A DNA stretch of 64,000 nt from Paraburkholderia tagetis (GCF_022213065.1 NZ_JAKLJA010000017.1:1-64000), one strand, 5' to 3'. Counted from the first letter of the stretch, positions 26,501 through 36,045 are shown. A program made the numbers and translations. Notes: generated by a model not told the origin, from the letters alone.

Positions 26501-27025
26501 TTAAAGCGGCTGCAACTGATGAAACGCGCCGCCGTGGAATACGAGCGGCGCGGCGTCGTCGCGACCGTCCTGGCCCGGTTCGCGGATGCCGCAGCGCTCC
26601 ACCTCGCCCACGAAGATCACGTGATCGCCTTCGTCGTAGCGGCTGCGGTTATGGCACTCGAACCACGCAATGGCGCCGTCGAGCACGGGCATGCCCGAGT
26701 CGCCGGCCGCGTGCGAGACGCCTTCGAAGCGGTCGCCTTTCACGGTGGCGAAGCGCTTGCACAGGTCGAGCTGCGACGCGGCGAGCACATTCACCACATA
26801 ATGGCTGTTGCTGCGGAACACCGGCATCGACGCCGATCGCGTGGCGAGGCTCCACAGCACGAGTGGCGGGGTGAGCGAGACGGAGTTGAACGAGCTCGCG
26901 GTGATGCCGATCAGCTGGCCGTCGGGCGCGCGCGTCGTAATGACCGTCACGCCGGTGGCGAACTGGCCGAGCGCGCGGCGAAACGCGGCGCCGTCGAAGT
27001 TGGGCGGGCTGGCGCGGCGGGTCAT
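26501..27025 (-). CDS. flavin reductase family protein (FMN-binding split barrel)
   Basis: 174 aa from the ATG at 27025. Motifs of the HpaC/NTA-monooxygenase component B group: FRRALGQFATGVTVITTRAP, GITASSFNSVSLTPPLVLWS, SHYVVNVLAASQ and GDHVIFVGEVERC. It would supply reduced flavin to a partner monooxygenase, but none is adjacent. Stands alone between kynR and msrA. Confidence 0.9.
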   Translation of the reverse strand: MTRRASPPNFDGAAFRRALGQFATGVTVITTRAPDGQLIGITASSFNSVSLTPPLVLWSLATRSASMPVFRSNSHYVVNVLAASQLDLCKRFATVKGDRFEGVSHAAGDSGMPVLDGAIAWFECHNRSRYDEGDHVIFVGEVERCGIREPGQDGRDDAAPLVFHGGAFHQLQPL

Positions 27026-27341
27026 CGGAGCAGGCCCCGGGCATTGGGGCGCGTGCCCGGCGGAAGCGGGAGGCGGCGGGCGGCGCAAGCGGGAGTCGAT
27101 GTGAACGTCATGTGTAATTTCGGCGAATTGCCCCAATTTTAGCGAAAAGCGGCGGGCGGCGGCTCATCGGCCTGGTTTCCCGAGGTCGAGCGGGATCGAG
27201 CGGGACCAAGCGGGACCAAGCGGGACCAAGCGGGATCAAGCAGGATCAAGCGCGATGGCGCGGGACGGTGCGGAAAACCGGCACAAATTTGCGCGGGCCC
27301 TGGAATCGTGGGGCCGGCGCGGCAACAAAGGAGAGTGCAGC
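27026..27341. other. intergenic region with 10-bp repeats before msrA
   Basis: A 316-bp gap between divergent genes. It contains the 10-bp repeat array at 27186-27255 and, just before msrA, the strong ribosome site AAAGGAG. No other gene or clear promoter is seen. Confidence 0.6.
27186..27255. repeat. 10-bp tandem repeat array
   Basis: About seven near-identical copies of a cgggaccaag-type unit in exact 10-bp register, with variants cgggatcgag, cgggatcaag and caggatcaag. The period equals one helical turn. Confidence 0.9.
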
Positions 27342-27890
27342 ATGAGTCAGATGATCGAAACCGCCACGCTCGGCGGCGGATGTTTCTGGTGCCTGGAGGC
27401 GGTCTATCTGCGCGTGGACGGCGTGGTGGCGGTGGAATCCGGCTACGCGGGCGGCCACGCCGCGAACCCGTCCTACGAGCAGGTGTGCGATGGCGACACG
27501 GGTCACGCCGAAGTCGTGAAGGTGGATTTCGATCCGGCGAAGATCGGTTATCGCGAGATTCTGGACATCTTCTTCGCGATCCACGATCCGACCCAGTTGA
27601 ACCGCCAGGGCAACGATGTCGGCACGCAGTACCGCTCGGTCGTCTTCACGCATTCGGAGGCGCAGCGCGAGACGGCGCTGCAGGCGATCCACGAACTGAA
27701 GGCCGAAGGCGTCTACGACGGCGAGATCGTCACGCAGGTGCTGCCGCTCGACGGCAACTATTTCCCCGCCGAGGCGTATCACCAGAACTACTTCGCTCAG
27801 CATCCGAATCAGGGCTATTGCGCGTTCGTGGTGGCGCCGAAGGTGGCGAAGTTCCGCCAGAAGTTCGCGCACCGGCTCAGGGCGGAGTGA
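27342..27890 (+). CDS. msrA: peptide-methionine (S)-S-oxide reductase
   Basis: Repairs oxidised methionine in proteins. Active-site motif GGCFWCLEAVY with the nucleophilic cysteine, then GYAGGHAANPSYEQVCDGDTGH, FFAIHDPTQLNRQGNDVGTQYRS (in shorter pieces) and the C-terminal NQGYCAFVVAPK. 182 aa. AAAGGAG is 9 nt before the ATG and decides the start. Followed by a strong terminator. Confidence 0.97.
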   Translation: MSQMIETATLGGGCFWCLEAVYLRVDGVVAVESGYAGGHAANPSYEQVCDGDTGHAEVVKVDFDPAKIGYREILDIFFAIHDPTQLNRQGNDVGTQYRSVVFTHSEAQRETALQAIHELKAEGVYDGEIVTQVLPLDGNYFPAEAYHQNYFAQHPNQGYCAFVVAPKVAKFRQKFAHRLRAE

Positions 27891-27932
27891 GCGCTCGGAG
27901 AGCGGGCGGGGCTTTTATCGGTTTGCATCGGG

Positions 27933-27977
27933 ACGGCGGGCGCGGTTCAGGTTTCTGAACGGCGCCCGCCGTTTTTT
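27933..27977 (+). terminator. rho-independent terminator of msrA
   Basis: Long hairpin: ACGGCGGGCGC paired with GCGCCCGCCGT, an inner GTTCAG/CTGAAC stem with one mismatch between, loop gttt, and a run of six T. Confidence 0.93.
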
Positions 27978-28007
27978 GTCTGGCGCTATCCGGACGCTGT
28001 TTGGGCA

Positions 28008-29513
28008 CTATTCGGGCATCGAGGCGCTGTCGCTGCGCATGCGCAGCATCTCGTCGGCGATGGCGCGCGCGAGCTTGGCGCAAGTCAGCGGCGCAGATCC
28101 CTCGGCCTTGTTGTTGGTCGTGATCAGCACCGGCTGGCCGGCAATCGCGTAGCGCGCGGCCAGCTCGGCGAGCGCTTCGCGCGTATGGGGGTCTTCGTCG
28201 ACGAGCTTGTCGAACGGTTCGTAGCGCGCCTTCGCCTGCTCGTACTTGAAGCCGCTGTGCAAGCTCCAGCGCACGATCAGCGGGCCTGCGGGGGTCTCGC
28301 CGTCCATCAGCGCGAGCGCCGCCGCCTGGCGCAGCGGGTCGGGCATGCGCGCGTGCAGGCCCACGCAGTAGCGCACGCCCGCCGCGCGCAGCGCGCGCAC
28401 GAAGCGCGGCGTGAGCAGAATGGCGTCGCGGATCTCGACGGCGTAGCACGGGCCGTCGCCGGTTGGGGCATCGCCCGAAGGAGCCTCGCTGGCCTCGGTG
28501 CTCTGTGCTGACGCCGGGTTCGGCGCGGGCGTCGCATTAAACGTTGGCAGCGGCGGCAGCGCGGCGAGAAACGCCGCCAGACGCTCGACGAACACGGCCG
28601 GATCGGCGAGCAATTGATCGGGCAGCGGCGGAAACTGGAACACGAGCGCGCCCGCTTTCGCGCCGAGCCCCGCGAGGCAAGGCTCGACGAATTCGCGTGC
28701 GGCCAGATCGGCGTTCAGGAAGCACGGGTTGGCCGAGACCGGCTCGCCGCGATCGCCGCGCACGCTCGCGTCGGTGATGAGCGCGGGCGCTTTCACGATG
28801 AAGCGGAAGTGGTCCGGCACCTGCTGCGCGTAGCGCAGGTAATCGGTGACGGTGAGCGGCGCGTAGAACGAGCGGTCGATGCTCACCGAGCGCAGCAGCG
28901 GATGCGCGCCGTAGGCCGCGAGCCCGTCGCGCGCGAGCTTCGAGTTGCTGTAGTCGTCGCCGTAGACGATGCCGCGCCAGCCCGGGAACGACCACGACGA
29001 AGTGCCCAGGCGCACGCCCGGCGGCAGTTCGGCGGCGAGGTCGAGCACGTCTTGTGTTGGTTCGGCGGGCAGCACACCTTTCGCACGGCGGCGTGGGGCG
29101 GGCGAGTCAGCAAGTTTCGCCGATTGTGTCGATCTGGTTGGCTTTGCGGCATACGGCCGCTGTGCGTTGTCGCGATCTGCGGATGCGTCGTCATCGTCAG
29201 GCGGCGATGCTGTGCCGGTGGTATCGGCGGGTTTTCGACGCGCGGGACGCCCCACCGACGGGTCGCACTGCTCACGCGGCTCGGGCGGCACGAAGCCGAA
29301 CAGGTCCGTTTGCGTCTCCGGTGGCGAGTTCTCACGCACGGCCCGCATATTGCGGCTATTGCGGCGCTCGGCGGTGCCCTTTCGCGGCGAGGCATGCGCT
29401 GAATTGCGCTCTGTACTGCGAGTTCCGCTGTCGTCCTCATGCGCCGGGTGATGTCCTGCGCCGGAGCCGTCGTTCTCTAGTGCCCCGAAAAGGCCGTCGT
29501 CGCGTTCGTTCAT
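28008..29513 (-). CDS. DUF72 (YecE-like) family protein with long disordered N-terminus
   Basis: 501 aa. The DUF72 TIM-barrel domain starts near residue 165 (VRLGTSSWSFPGWRGIVYGD) and continues with FYAPLTVTDYLRYAQQVPDHF, LVFQFPPLP, YAVEIRD and the C-terminal VLITTNNKAEGSAP. The biochemical role of DUF72 is unknown. The first ~160 residues are charged, Pro/Ser-rich and low complexity, longer than usual; an insert near 345-375 is also low complexity. A downstream start may be used, but ATG at 29513 keeps the frame open. Confidence 0.85.
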   Translation of the reverse strand: MNERDDGLFGALENDGSGAGHHPAHEDDSGTRSTERNSAHASPRKGTAERRNSRNMRAVRENSPPETQTDLFGFVPPEPREQCDPSVGRPARRKPADTTGTASPPDDDDASADRDNAQRPYAAKPTRSTQSAKLADSPAPRRRAKGVLPAEPTQDVLDLAAELPPGVRLGTSSWSFPGWRGIVYGDDYSNSKLARDGLAAYGAHPLLRSVSIDRSFYAPLTVTDYLRYAQQVPDHFRFIVKAPALITDASVRGDRGEPVSANPCFLNADLAAREFVEPCLAGLGAKAGALVFQFPPLPDQLLADPAVFVERLAAFLAALPPLPTFNATPAPNPASAQSTEASEAPSGDAPTGDGPCYAVEIRDAILLTPRFVRALRAAGVRYCVGLHARMPDPLRQAAALALMDGETPAGPLIVRWSLHSGFKYEQAKARYEPFDKLVDEDPHTREALAELAARYAIAGQPVLITTNNKAEGSAPLTCAKLARAIADEMLRMRSDSASMPE

Positions 29514-29606
29514 GCGTTTGAGTCGTGATGGCGATCGCGTGGTCGAAGCCGCTCGTTGCGATGCGCCAGGCTAGCCATGTCGATGAGCGCGCCTTGCACC
29601 CAACAC

Positions 29607-29634
29607 AGCGGCGCGGGCCGCAGCCCGCGCCGCT
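29607..29634 (-). terminator. hairpin downstream of the CFA synthase gene
   Basis: Perfect 12-bp stem (agcggcgcgggc / gcccgcgccgct) with a 4-nt loop, 19 bp past the cfa stop. No T run follows, so it may be a transcript-end stabiliser rather than an efficient terminator. Confidence 0.5.
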
Positions 29635-29652
29635 GCACGCCTCGCCGTCGCG

Positions 29653-30867
29653 TCAGAGCGGCTTCCCGTACATATAGCGGCGCGACCACGGCAGCGTTTT
29701 CGCGCTGCGGCCGGCCTTGCGGCAGACGATCTGGTAGATCGACACGTCGTCGTGCTCGAACGCATACGCGCAACCCGCCAGATAGACGCGCCAGATGCGG
29801 AACTTCTCGTCGTCGACGAGCTTTTTCGCTTCCTCGGCGCGCGCCTCGAAGTTTTCCGCCCAGATTCCGAGCGTGTGCGCATAGTGACGGCGCAGGCTCT
29901 CCACGTCAACCGCCTCGAGCCCGCCGCGCTGCGCCGCTTCGAGTGCGAGGCCGATGTGCGGCAGCTCGCCGTCGGGAAACACATAACGGTCGATGAACTC
30001 GCCACCGCCCAGCGCCGTTTCACCGCTCTCGGCATCGCTCGACGTAATGCCATGGTTCAGGGCGACGCCGTCGTCGGCGAGCAGCTCGCGCACCTTCGTG
30101 AAATAGCCGGGCAGGTTCTTGCGCCCGACATGCTCGAACATGCCCACGCTCGTGATGCGATCGAACTGGCCCTGAATGTCGCGATAGTCCTGCAGGCGGA
30201 TCTCGATGCGATCGGCGAGGCCCGCAGCCTTCACGCGCTCGGTGGCGAGGTCGAACTGGTTTTGCGACAGCGTCACGCCCACGCAGCGCGCGCCGAACTT
30301 CTGCGCGGCGCGCAGCACGAGCGCGCCCCAGCCGCAGCCGATGTCGAGCAACGTCTGACCCGGTTGTAGCTGGATCTTGGTGAGGATGTGGTCGATCTTC
30401 TTGAGCTGCGCGGTGCCGATGTCCTCGTCGCCGTTCTCGAAGTAGGCGCACGAATAGACCATGTTCTCGTCGAGCCACAGCTTGTAGAACTCGTTGGAGA
30501 CGTCGTAGTGGTACTGGATGGCTCTTTGGTCGGTGCTCTTCGAGTGCGTGAAGTAGCGGCGCACCCGGGCGAGCTTGCTTGCGCTCGTGATGGTGTTGCG
30601 CGCGAGCGAGTAGCTGATGTCGATGATGTCGGCGAGCTTGCCTTCGATGTCGATCTTGCCCTTCACGTAGGCCTCGCCGAGATTGTCGAGGCTCGGTTCG
30701 AGCAGGAGCGGCAGCGCTGCGGCGCTGTTGACCTTCAGCGTGACCTGCGGGGCGGCGAAGTGGCCGAAGTCGTACTGCTGCCCGCTCCAGAGCACGAGCC
30801 GCGCGGGCAGGTTGGACTTGTGGCGTACTTCGTCGACCCACTGTGCGAGTTTTTTCTCCCAGAACAT
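29653..30867 (-). CDS. cfa: cyclopropane-fatty-acyl-phospholipid synthase
   Basis: Transfers a methylene group from S-adenosylmethionine to unsaturated acyl chains of membrane lipids. SAM site TLLDIGCGWGALVLRAAQKF, substrate-side motif QYHYDVSNEFYKLWLDENMVYSCAYF (in pieces), EHVGRKNLPGYF and GGEFIDRYVFPDGELPHI. 404 aa, normal length. Confidence 0.96.
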   Translation of the reverse strand: MFWEKKLAQWVDEVRHKSNLPARLVLWSGQQYDFGHFAAPQVTLKVNSAAALPLLLEPSLDNLGEAYVKGKIDIEGKLADIIDISYSLARNTITSASKLARVRRYFTHSKSTDQRAIQYHYDVSNEFYKLWLDENMVYSCAYFENGDEDIGTAQLKKIDHILTKIQLQPGQTLLDIGCGWGALVLRAAQKFGARCVGVTLSQNQFDLATERVKAAGLADRIEIRLQDYRDIQGQFDRITSVGMFEHVGRKNLPGYFTKVRELLADDGVALNHGITSSDAESGETALGGGEFIDRYVFPDGELPHIGLALEAAQRGGLEAVDVESLRRHYAHTLGIWAENFEARAEEAKKLVDDEKFRIWRVYLAGCAYAFEHDDVSIYQIVCRKAGRSAKTLPWSRRYMYGKPL

Positions 30868-30956
30868 GCGTTTCTCTCCATGTCAGATGAACGATTGAAG
30901 CCCAAAGACAAAAGCGAATTGCAGTGCGCGCTACGAGGCAAAAACTAACTGGCGCG

Positions 30957-30978
30957 GCGCCGCGGCGAACCGCGGCGC
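30957..30978 (-). terminator. possible terminator downstream of pdxH
   Basis: Perfect 9-bp stem (gcgccgcgg / ccgcggcgc) with a CGAA loop, about 110 bp past the pdxH stop. On the minus strand TTAGTTTTT follows after a short spacer, so efficiency is uncertain. Confidence 0.45.
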
Positions 30979-31091
30979 GCAGGTGATGCGGGGTGTTGCA
31001 AGTATTGCGAGATGGTGCCAGGTACTGCCCAGATATTGCTCAGGTTGCGAAAGACCTGCGAAACCTTCGAGCCGTAGCGCGGCTTGCCGAA

Positions 31092-31736
31092 TCAGGGCGC
31101 GAGCCGCTCGATGCGCCAGGCGCCGTCGCCCGCATCGTCGCGGACATAGCGGATGCGGTCGTGCAGCCGCGACGGACGTCCTTGCCAGAACTCGATGGCG
31201 CTCGGCACGAGGCGGTAGCCGCCCCAGTGCGGCGGACGCGGCGGGTGCTCGCCGTACTGCGCGCCGATCTCGCGCTCGCGCGCTTCGAGCTCGGCGCGGC
31301 CGCCGATCACGGCGCTCTGCTCCGACGCCCACGCGCCGATGCGCGAGCCGAGCGGGCGCGAGTGGAAATACGCGTCGCTTTCCGCGTCGCTGGTTTTTTC
31401 GACCCGGCCTTCGATGCGCACCTGGCGCTCGAGCTCGATCCAGTGAAAGAGCAGCGCCGCATGCGGATTGACGGCCAGTTCGCGGCCCTTGCGGCTTTCG
31501 TAGTTGGTGAAGAAGACGAAGCCGCGCTCGTCCACGCCCTTGATCAGCAGGATGCGCGCGGCGGGGCGGCCTTCCTGGTCGACGGTCGCGACGGTCATCG
31601 CGTTGGGTTCGGGCAGTTTGGCGTCCAGCGCCTGGCTGAACCAGGTCTGGAATTGGCGGATCGGGTCGGGGTCGACGTCAGAGGCGTCGAGCGAGCCGAG
31701 TGAATAGTTCTTGCGGAGGTCGGCGAGCGAGGTCAT
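31092..31736 (-). CDS. pdxH: pyridoxamine/pyridoxine 5'-phosphate oxidase
   Basis: FMN enzyme making pyridoxal 5'-phosphate. Motifs: MTVATVDQEGRPAARILLIK, GFVFFTNYESRKGRELA, SRIGAWASEQSAVI and the C-terminal RIRYVRDDAGDGAWRIERLAP. 214 aa from the ATG at 31736. Divergent from tcdA. Confidence 0.96.
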   Translation of the reverse strand: MTSLADLRKNYSLGSLDASDVDPDPIRQFQTWFSQALDAKLPEPNAMTVATVDQEGRPAARILLIKGVDERGFVFFTNYESRKGRELAVNPHAALLFHWIELERQVRIEGRVEKTSDAESDAYFHSRPLGSRIGAWASEQSAVIGGRAELEAREREIGAQYGEHPPRPPHWGGYRLVPSAIEFWQGRPSRLHDRIRYVRDDAGDGAWRIERLAP

Positions 31737-31987
31737 TTTTTTATGCAAACGCTTCAATGCGGACAAGTATATCGAACAGCGTGCGAAGACAGCGGCGAAG
31801 CAAGCGGCACAGGACAAGCACAGGTACTGGCTCCCCCATTCGGGCCAAGGCTGAGCGGGCTGGCCTGGGAGCCATCGTGAGGCGGGGTGCGCCCCGAGGT
31901 GCGCCCGTTTAGTCGCGATCAGGCAAAATATGCGTTTCCCTGGACCGTGGCAGTGCGCGATCGGTCCGCTTTCGACCCGCTACCGTC

Positions 31988-32869
31988 ATGTCCAGTACTC
32001 CGCTTTCCGCTGCGGCCGGTTCCGCCAGCCTTGCCGATCTTACCGCGCCCGCTGCGTCCGATGTTGCCGACCGGGCGCGCCGCTTTGGCGGCGTCACGCG
32101 GCTTTATGGCGCACCTGCGCTCGAAACTTTCGAGCGCGCGCACGTTGCCGTGATCGGCATCGGCGGCGTGGGGTCGTGGGTCGCGGAGGCGCTCGCGCGC
32201 AGCGCGATCGGCACGCTCACGCTCATCGATCTCGACAACGTCGCGGAGAGCAACACTAACCGCCAGATTCACGCGCTCGACGGCAACTACGGCAAGCCGA
32301 AGGTCGAGGCGATGGCCGAGCGCATCAAGCTCATCGATCCGGCCTGCGACGTGCGGCTCGTCGAGGATTTCGTCGAGCCGTCGAACTTCGACGCGCTGCT
32401 TGGCGGCGGCTTCGATTTTGTGGTGGACGCCATCGACAGCGTGCGCACCAAGACCGCGCTGATCGCCTGGTGTGTCGAGCATCGCGTGCCGCTCATCACC
32501 GTGGGCGGGGCGGGCGGCCAGCTCGATCCCACGCGCATTCGCATCGACGATCTCGCGCTCACCATCCAGGACCCGCTGCTCTCGAAAGTGCGTGGGCAAT
32601 TGCGCAAGCACCACGGCTTTCCGCGCGGCCCCAAGGCGCGCTTCAAGGTGAGCGCCGTGTATTCCGACGAGCCGCTCATCTACCCCGAAGCGGCCGTCTG
32701 CGACATCGACAACGAAGCCGAGCACGTGAGCACCTCGCCGGGCCATCAGGGGCCGGTGGGCCTGAATTGCGCGGGTTTCGGTTCGAGCGTTTGCGTGACG
32801 GCGAGCTTTGGCTTTGCCGCCGCGGCGTATGTGCTGCGCGCGCTCGCGCATCGGGGCGCGGCGGGTTGA
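31988..32869 (+). CDS. tcdA: tRNA threonylcarbamoyladenosine dehydratase (TcdA/CsdL, ThiF superfamily)
   Basis: E1-like enzyme that cyclises t6A to ct6A in tRNAs reading ANN codons, using ATP. Residues 50-90 hold the nucleotide-binding GIGGVGSWVAEALARS and the TLIDLDNVAESNTNRQIHAL block; VDAIDSVRTKTALI and PEAAVCDIDNEAEHVST follow. 293 aa with a ~30-residue Ala-rich N-terminal extension; a start inside it is possible. tsaE, needed to make the t6A substrate, lies at 37.6 kb. Confidence 0.9.
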   Translation: MSSTPLSAAAGSASLADLTAPAASDVADRARRFGGVTRLYGAPALETFERAHVAVIGIGGVGSWVAEALARSAIGTLTLIDLDNVAESNTNRQIHALDGNYGKPKVEAMAERIKLIDPACDVRLVEDFVEPSNFDALLGGGFDFVVDAIDSVRTKTALIAWCVEHRVPLITVGGAGGQLDPTRIRIDDLALTIQDPLLSKVRGQLRKHHGFPRGPKARFKVSAVYSDEPLIYPEAAVCDIDNEAEHVSTSPGHQGPVGLNCAGFGSSVCVTASFGFAAAAYVLRALAHRGAAG

Positions 32870-32952
32870 GGGCGCTTGGGCTGCTTTAGCCGCGTGCGTA
32901 CCCGCCGGCTGAGCGCCGCGATGCGTGGGAAACACGAATAAGCGCAGGCGAA

Positions 32953-32984
32953 AAAAACGCACGGCCATATGACCGTGCGTTTTT
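32953..32984. terminator. bidirectional terminator between tcdA and the thioredoxin-TPR gene
   Basis: aaaaacgcacgg pairs perfectly with ccgtgcgttttt across an 8-nt loop, giving T runs on both strands between two convergent genes. Confidence 0.9.
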
Positions 32985-33039
32985 CATTTGAGCGCTGCTG
33001 CGTGGATGTAGACGGTGCAGCCCGCTCGGCGCTGTGCAC

Positions 33040-33888
33040 TCAGTTGAGCGCGGCGCTCAGCTTGCGTCGCCATTCGCTCACGAGCTGCGGCTGATGCGAC
33101 GCGAGATCGAACACCGAGAGCATGGTCTTGCGGCCGATGTCCTCGCGGAACGCCCGGTCGCGCTTGACGATCTCGAGCAGATGTTCGAGCGCGCCCGCGT
33201 ACTTGCGCCGCGCGATCAGCGCGCTCGCCAGATCGAAGCGCGCTTCGAGATCCTCGGGATGCGCGGCCACCTGGGCTTCGAGCGCGTCGGTGGGCGGCAG
33301 GTCGGCGGCGGCGTCGAGTGCGTCGAGGCGCGTCTTGAGCGCGTTAAAGCGCGGGTCGATGCCCTGCGTGGTCTTGGGCGAGAGCAGCTCGACTTCCTTG
33401 TGCGCTTCGTCGGCGCGGTTGTCGGCGAGCAGCAACTCGATCAGGTCCATGCGCGTGTCGTCCATGCCCGGATCGAACGCGAGCGCGGCTTGCAGCGCTT
33501 CATAGGCGTCGTCGCGGCGGCCTTCGGCGAGCGCTTCCTGGGCGGCCTGGCGCGCGGCTTGTGCGGAATCGGGAATCAGGCGATCAAGAAATTCGCGCAG
33601 CTGACCCTCGGACAGCACGCCGATGAACTGGTCGACTGCCTGCCGGTCGGCGAACGCCACCACGTGCGGGATGCTGCGCACCTGGAAGTGCGCGGCGAGC
33701 TCCTGGTTTTCGTCGACATTGACCTTCACGAGCTTCCATTTGCCCGCGTACTCAGCTTCGAGCTTTTCGAGCATCGGTCCGAGCGTCTTGCACGGGCCGC
33801 ACCACGGCGCCCAAAAGTCGACCAGCACCGGCGCGAGCGCCGATGCTTCGATCACGTCCTTTTCAAAAGTGGCCAGGGTGGTATCCAT
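33040..33888 (-). CDS. thioredoxin-TPR co-chaperone (CnoX/YbbN-like)
   Basis: 282 aa. The N-terminal thioredoxin fold has DFWAPWCGPCKTLGPMLEKL with an intact WCGPC redox pair, unlike the SxxC of E. coli YbbN, and the cis-proline SIPHVVAF. The rest is TPR-like helices (AARQAAQEALAEGRRDDAYE, LASALIARRKYAGALEHLLE). Such proteins protect and pass unfolded clients to GroEL/DnaK under oxidative stress. Start ATG at 33888. Confidence 0.9.
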   Translation of the reverse strand: MDTTLATFEKDVIEASALAPVLVDFWAPWCGPCKTLGPMLEKLEAEYAGKWKLVKVNVDENQELAAHFQVRSIPHVVAFADRQAVDQFIGVLSEGQLREFLDRLIPDSAQAARQAAQEALAEGRRDDAYEALQAALAFDPGMDDTRMDLIELLLADNRADEAHKEVELLSPKTTQGIDPRFNALKTRLDALDAAADLPPTDALEAQVAAHPEDLEARFDLASALIARRKYAGALEHLLEIVKRDRAFREDIGRKTMLSVFDLASHQPQLVSEWRRKLSAALN

Positions 33889-33945
33889 TACGTCCTCGTT
33901 GGGAAAAATCCGTCACGCGTGAAGATGAGGGCGGATCGGCGCGCT

Positions 33946-34830
33946 TCAATGCTGCGGCTTCTTTTCGGGTAGCGGAGTCCATTCGGTCTCGCCGGGGACG
34001 TGCCCCATTTCCTGGCGCGTCCACGCGTCCTTGGCGGCCTCGATCTTCTCGCGCGAGCTGGCGACGAAGTTCCATTCGATGAAGCGCTCGCCCGCGAGCT
34101 TCTCGCCCCCGAGCAGCATCACGCGTGCCCCGTTCGTGCTCGCGAGCGTGACCGTTTCGCCCGGTGTGAGCACGGCCATCGTGTACTGCTCGAGCGGCGT
34201 GCCGTCGATCGAAAGGTCGCCATCGACGAGATAGACGCCGCGCTCCTCATGCTCCGCGTCAAGCGCGATGGCGCCGCCCGGCGCGAAGTCGGCGGCCACG
34301 TACAGCGTGCCCGAGAAGGTCGCGACGGGCGAGGTCGCGCCGAACGCGGTGCCCGCGATCACGCGCATCGAGACGCCGTTGCGCTCGATGTTCGGCAGCG
34401 TGGCGGCGGCGTGATGGAAGAACGACGGCTCGGTGTCTTCGTGTTCGAACGGCAGCGCGACCCAGGTCTGGATGCCGTGCATGGTGACGCCGGTCTTGCG
34501 CGCTTCGTCGGGCGTGCGCTCCGAATGGACGATGCCGCGTCCCGCTGTCATCCAGTTGACGTCGCCGGGGACGATCTCCTGAGCCGAGCCGATGCTGTCG
34601 CGGTGCATGAGCGCGCCGTCGAAAAGATAGGTGACGGTGGCGAGGCCGATATGCGGATGCGGGCGCACATCGACGCCGCCGCCGGGCGCAAGCGTGGCCG
34701 GCCCCATGTGGTCGAAGAAGATGAACGGGCCGACGAGGCGCGCAGCCATCGCGGGCAGCACGCGGCGCACATAGAGATTGCCGATGTCGCGCTGATGGGG
34801 CTTGAGGACCGCTTTGATCGATGAGGACAT
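33946..34830 (-). CDS. pirin family protein
   Basis: 294-aa bicupin. Metal-binding and family motifs: HPHIGLATVTYLFDGALMHRDS (split), WMTAGRGIVHSERTPDEARK, GIQTWVALPFEHEDTEPSF and the C-terminal FIEWNFVASSREKIEAAKDAW. Bacterial pirins can be quercetinases or regulators; the role here is unknown. Monocistronic. Confidence 0.92.
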   Translation of the reverse strand: MSSSIKAVLKPHQRDIGNLYVRRVLPAMAARLVGPFIFFDHMGPATLAPGGGVDVRPHPHIGLATVTYLFDGALMHRDSIGSAQEIVPGDVNWMTAGRGIVHSERTPDEARKTGVTMHGIQTWVALPFEHEDTEPSFFHHAAATLPNIERNGVSMRVIAGTAFGATSPVATFSGTLYVAADFAPGGAIALDAEHEERGVYLVDGDLSIDGTPLEQYTMAVLTPGETVTLASTNGARVMLLGGEKLAGERFIEWNFVASSREKIEAAKDAWTRQEMGHVPGETEWTPLPEKKPQH

Positions 34831-35047
34831 GGACGCTTCCTTGAGGGGTCGGACGGCACACGGATGAGGTGCCGCGCGTAGGGCGCTGTGCGCGAACAGG
34901 CGCTCATTCTAACGCCGGCCTCGCCGCTGCGCCGCCACGCACGCATGCGTTGGGGGGAGCATCGCGGTGCGCCTGCGGCGTGGCAAGCGCCGCCGCGCCC
35001 GGGCCGGTAAACTCGCAGATTCGACAGAACAATAACCGGAGCCGGAG

Positions 35048-35965
35048 ATGTCGCCGAAGGACTTGCTGTGTGCGCTCGTGGTCGTGCTTGCGTGGGGCGT
35101 GAATTTCGTGGTGATCAAGGTGGGGCTGCACGGCGTGCCGCCGCTCCTGCTCGGCGCGCTGCGCTTCATGCTGGCGGCGTTTCCGGCGGTGCTGTTCGTG
35201 AAGCGCCCGAAACTGCCGCTGCGCTGGCTGCTCGCCTACGGCGCGACGATTTCGTTCGGGCAGTTCGTCTTCCTCTTCACGGCCATGTACGTGGGCATGC
35301 CCGCCGGGCTCGCCTCGGTCGTGCTGCAGGCGCAGGCTTTCTTTACGCTCGTGTTCGCGGCGATCTTCCTTGGCGAGCACTTTCGTGCCCAGAACGTGAT
35401 CGGTTTGCTGGTCGCGGCGGGCGGGCTTGCGGTGATCGGCTTGCAGTCGTCTTCGGCGGCTGGCGGCGCGGGCGCCCAGGCGATGACCGCCGCCGGCTTC
35501 GTGCTCACGCTGTGCTCGGCCTGCATGTGGGCGCTCGGCAACATCGTCACGAAGAAAGCGGGCAAGGTCGATCTCGTCGGGCTCGTGGTGTGGGGGAGCC
35601 TGATTCCGCCCGTGCCGTTCCTCGTGCTCTCGTACTTCATCGAGGGGCCGCAGCGCATCGAGGCGGCGCTCGCGGGCATTGGCGCCACTTCGATCGGCGC
35701 CATCGTCTATCTCGCGTTCGTGGCCACGATCCTCGGCTACAGCCTCTGGAGCCGGCTGCTCTCGAAGTATCCGGCCAGCCAGGTCGCGCCGTTCTCGCTG
35801 CTCGTGCCGATCGTCGGGCTTGCCGCGGCGGCGCTGTTGCTCGACGAGCGCCTCTCCGCCGCGCAGGTCGGCGGCGCCGCGCTGGTGATGGCCGGGCTCG
35901 CCGTGAACGTGTTCGGCGGCTGGCTCAGGGCGCGGCTTGCAGCGGTGTGGGCAGCGGGTTCCTGA
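35048..35965 (+). CDS. EamA/DMT-superfamily transporter
   Basis: 305 aa, ten predicted membrane helices in two EamA repeats (first DLLCALVVVLAWGVNFVVIK, second from AMTAAGFVLTLCSACMWALG). Closest by feel to EamA (YdeD), an exporter of O-acetylserine and cysteine, but substrate cannot be told from sequence. GGAG is 6 nt upstream of the ATG. Confidence 0.88.
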   Translation: MSPKDLLCALVVVLAWGVNFVVIKVGLHGVPPLLLGALRFMLAAFPAVLFVKRPKLPLRWLLAYGATISFGQFVFLFTAMYVGMPAGLASVVLQAQAFFTLVFAAIFLGEHFRAQNVIGLLVAAGGLAVIGLQSSSAAGGAGAQAMTAAGFVLTLCSACMWALGNIVTKKAGKVDLVGLVVWGSLIPPVPFLVLSYFIEGPQRIEAALAGIGATSIGAIVYLAFVATILGYSLWSRLLSKYPASQVAPFSLLVPIVGLAAAALLLDERLSAAQVGGAALVMAGLAVNVFGGWLRARLAAVWAAGS

Positions 35966-36045
35966 GCCGGGTCGCGGCGCTCACTGACGCAATGAGTGAC
36001 GCCATGGCGCGATGACGGTGTGCGCCGCCTGCGCACACGTCTGTA

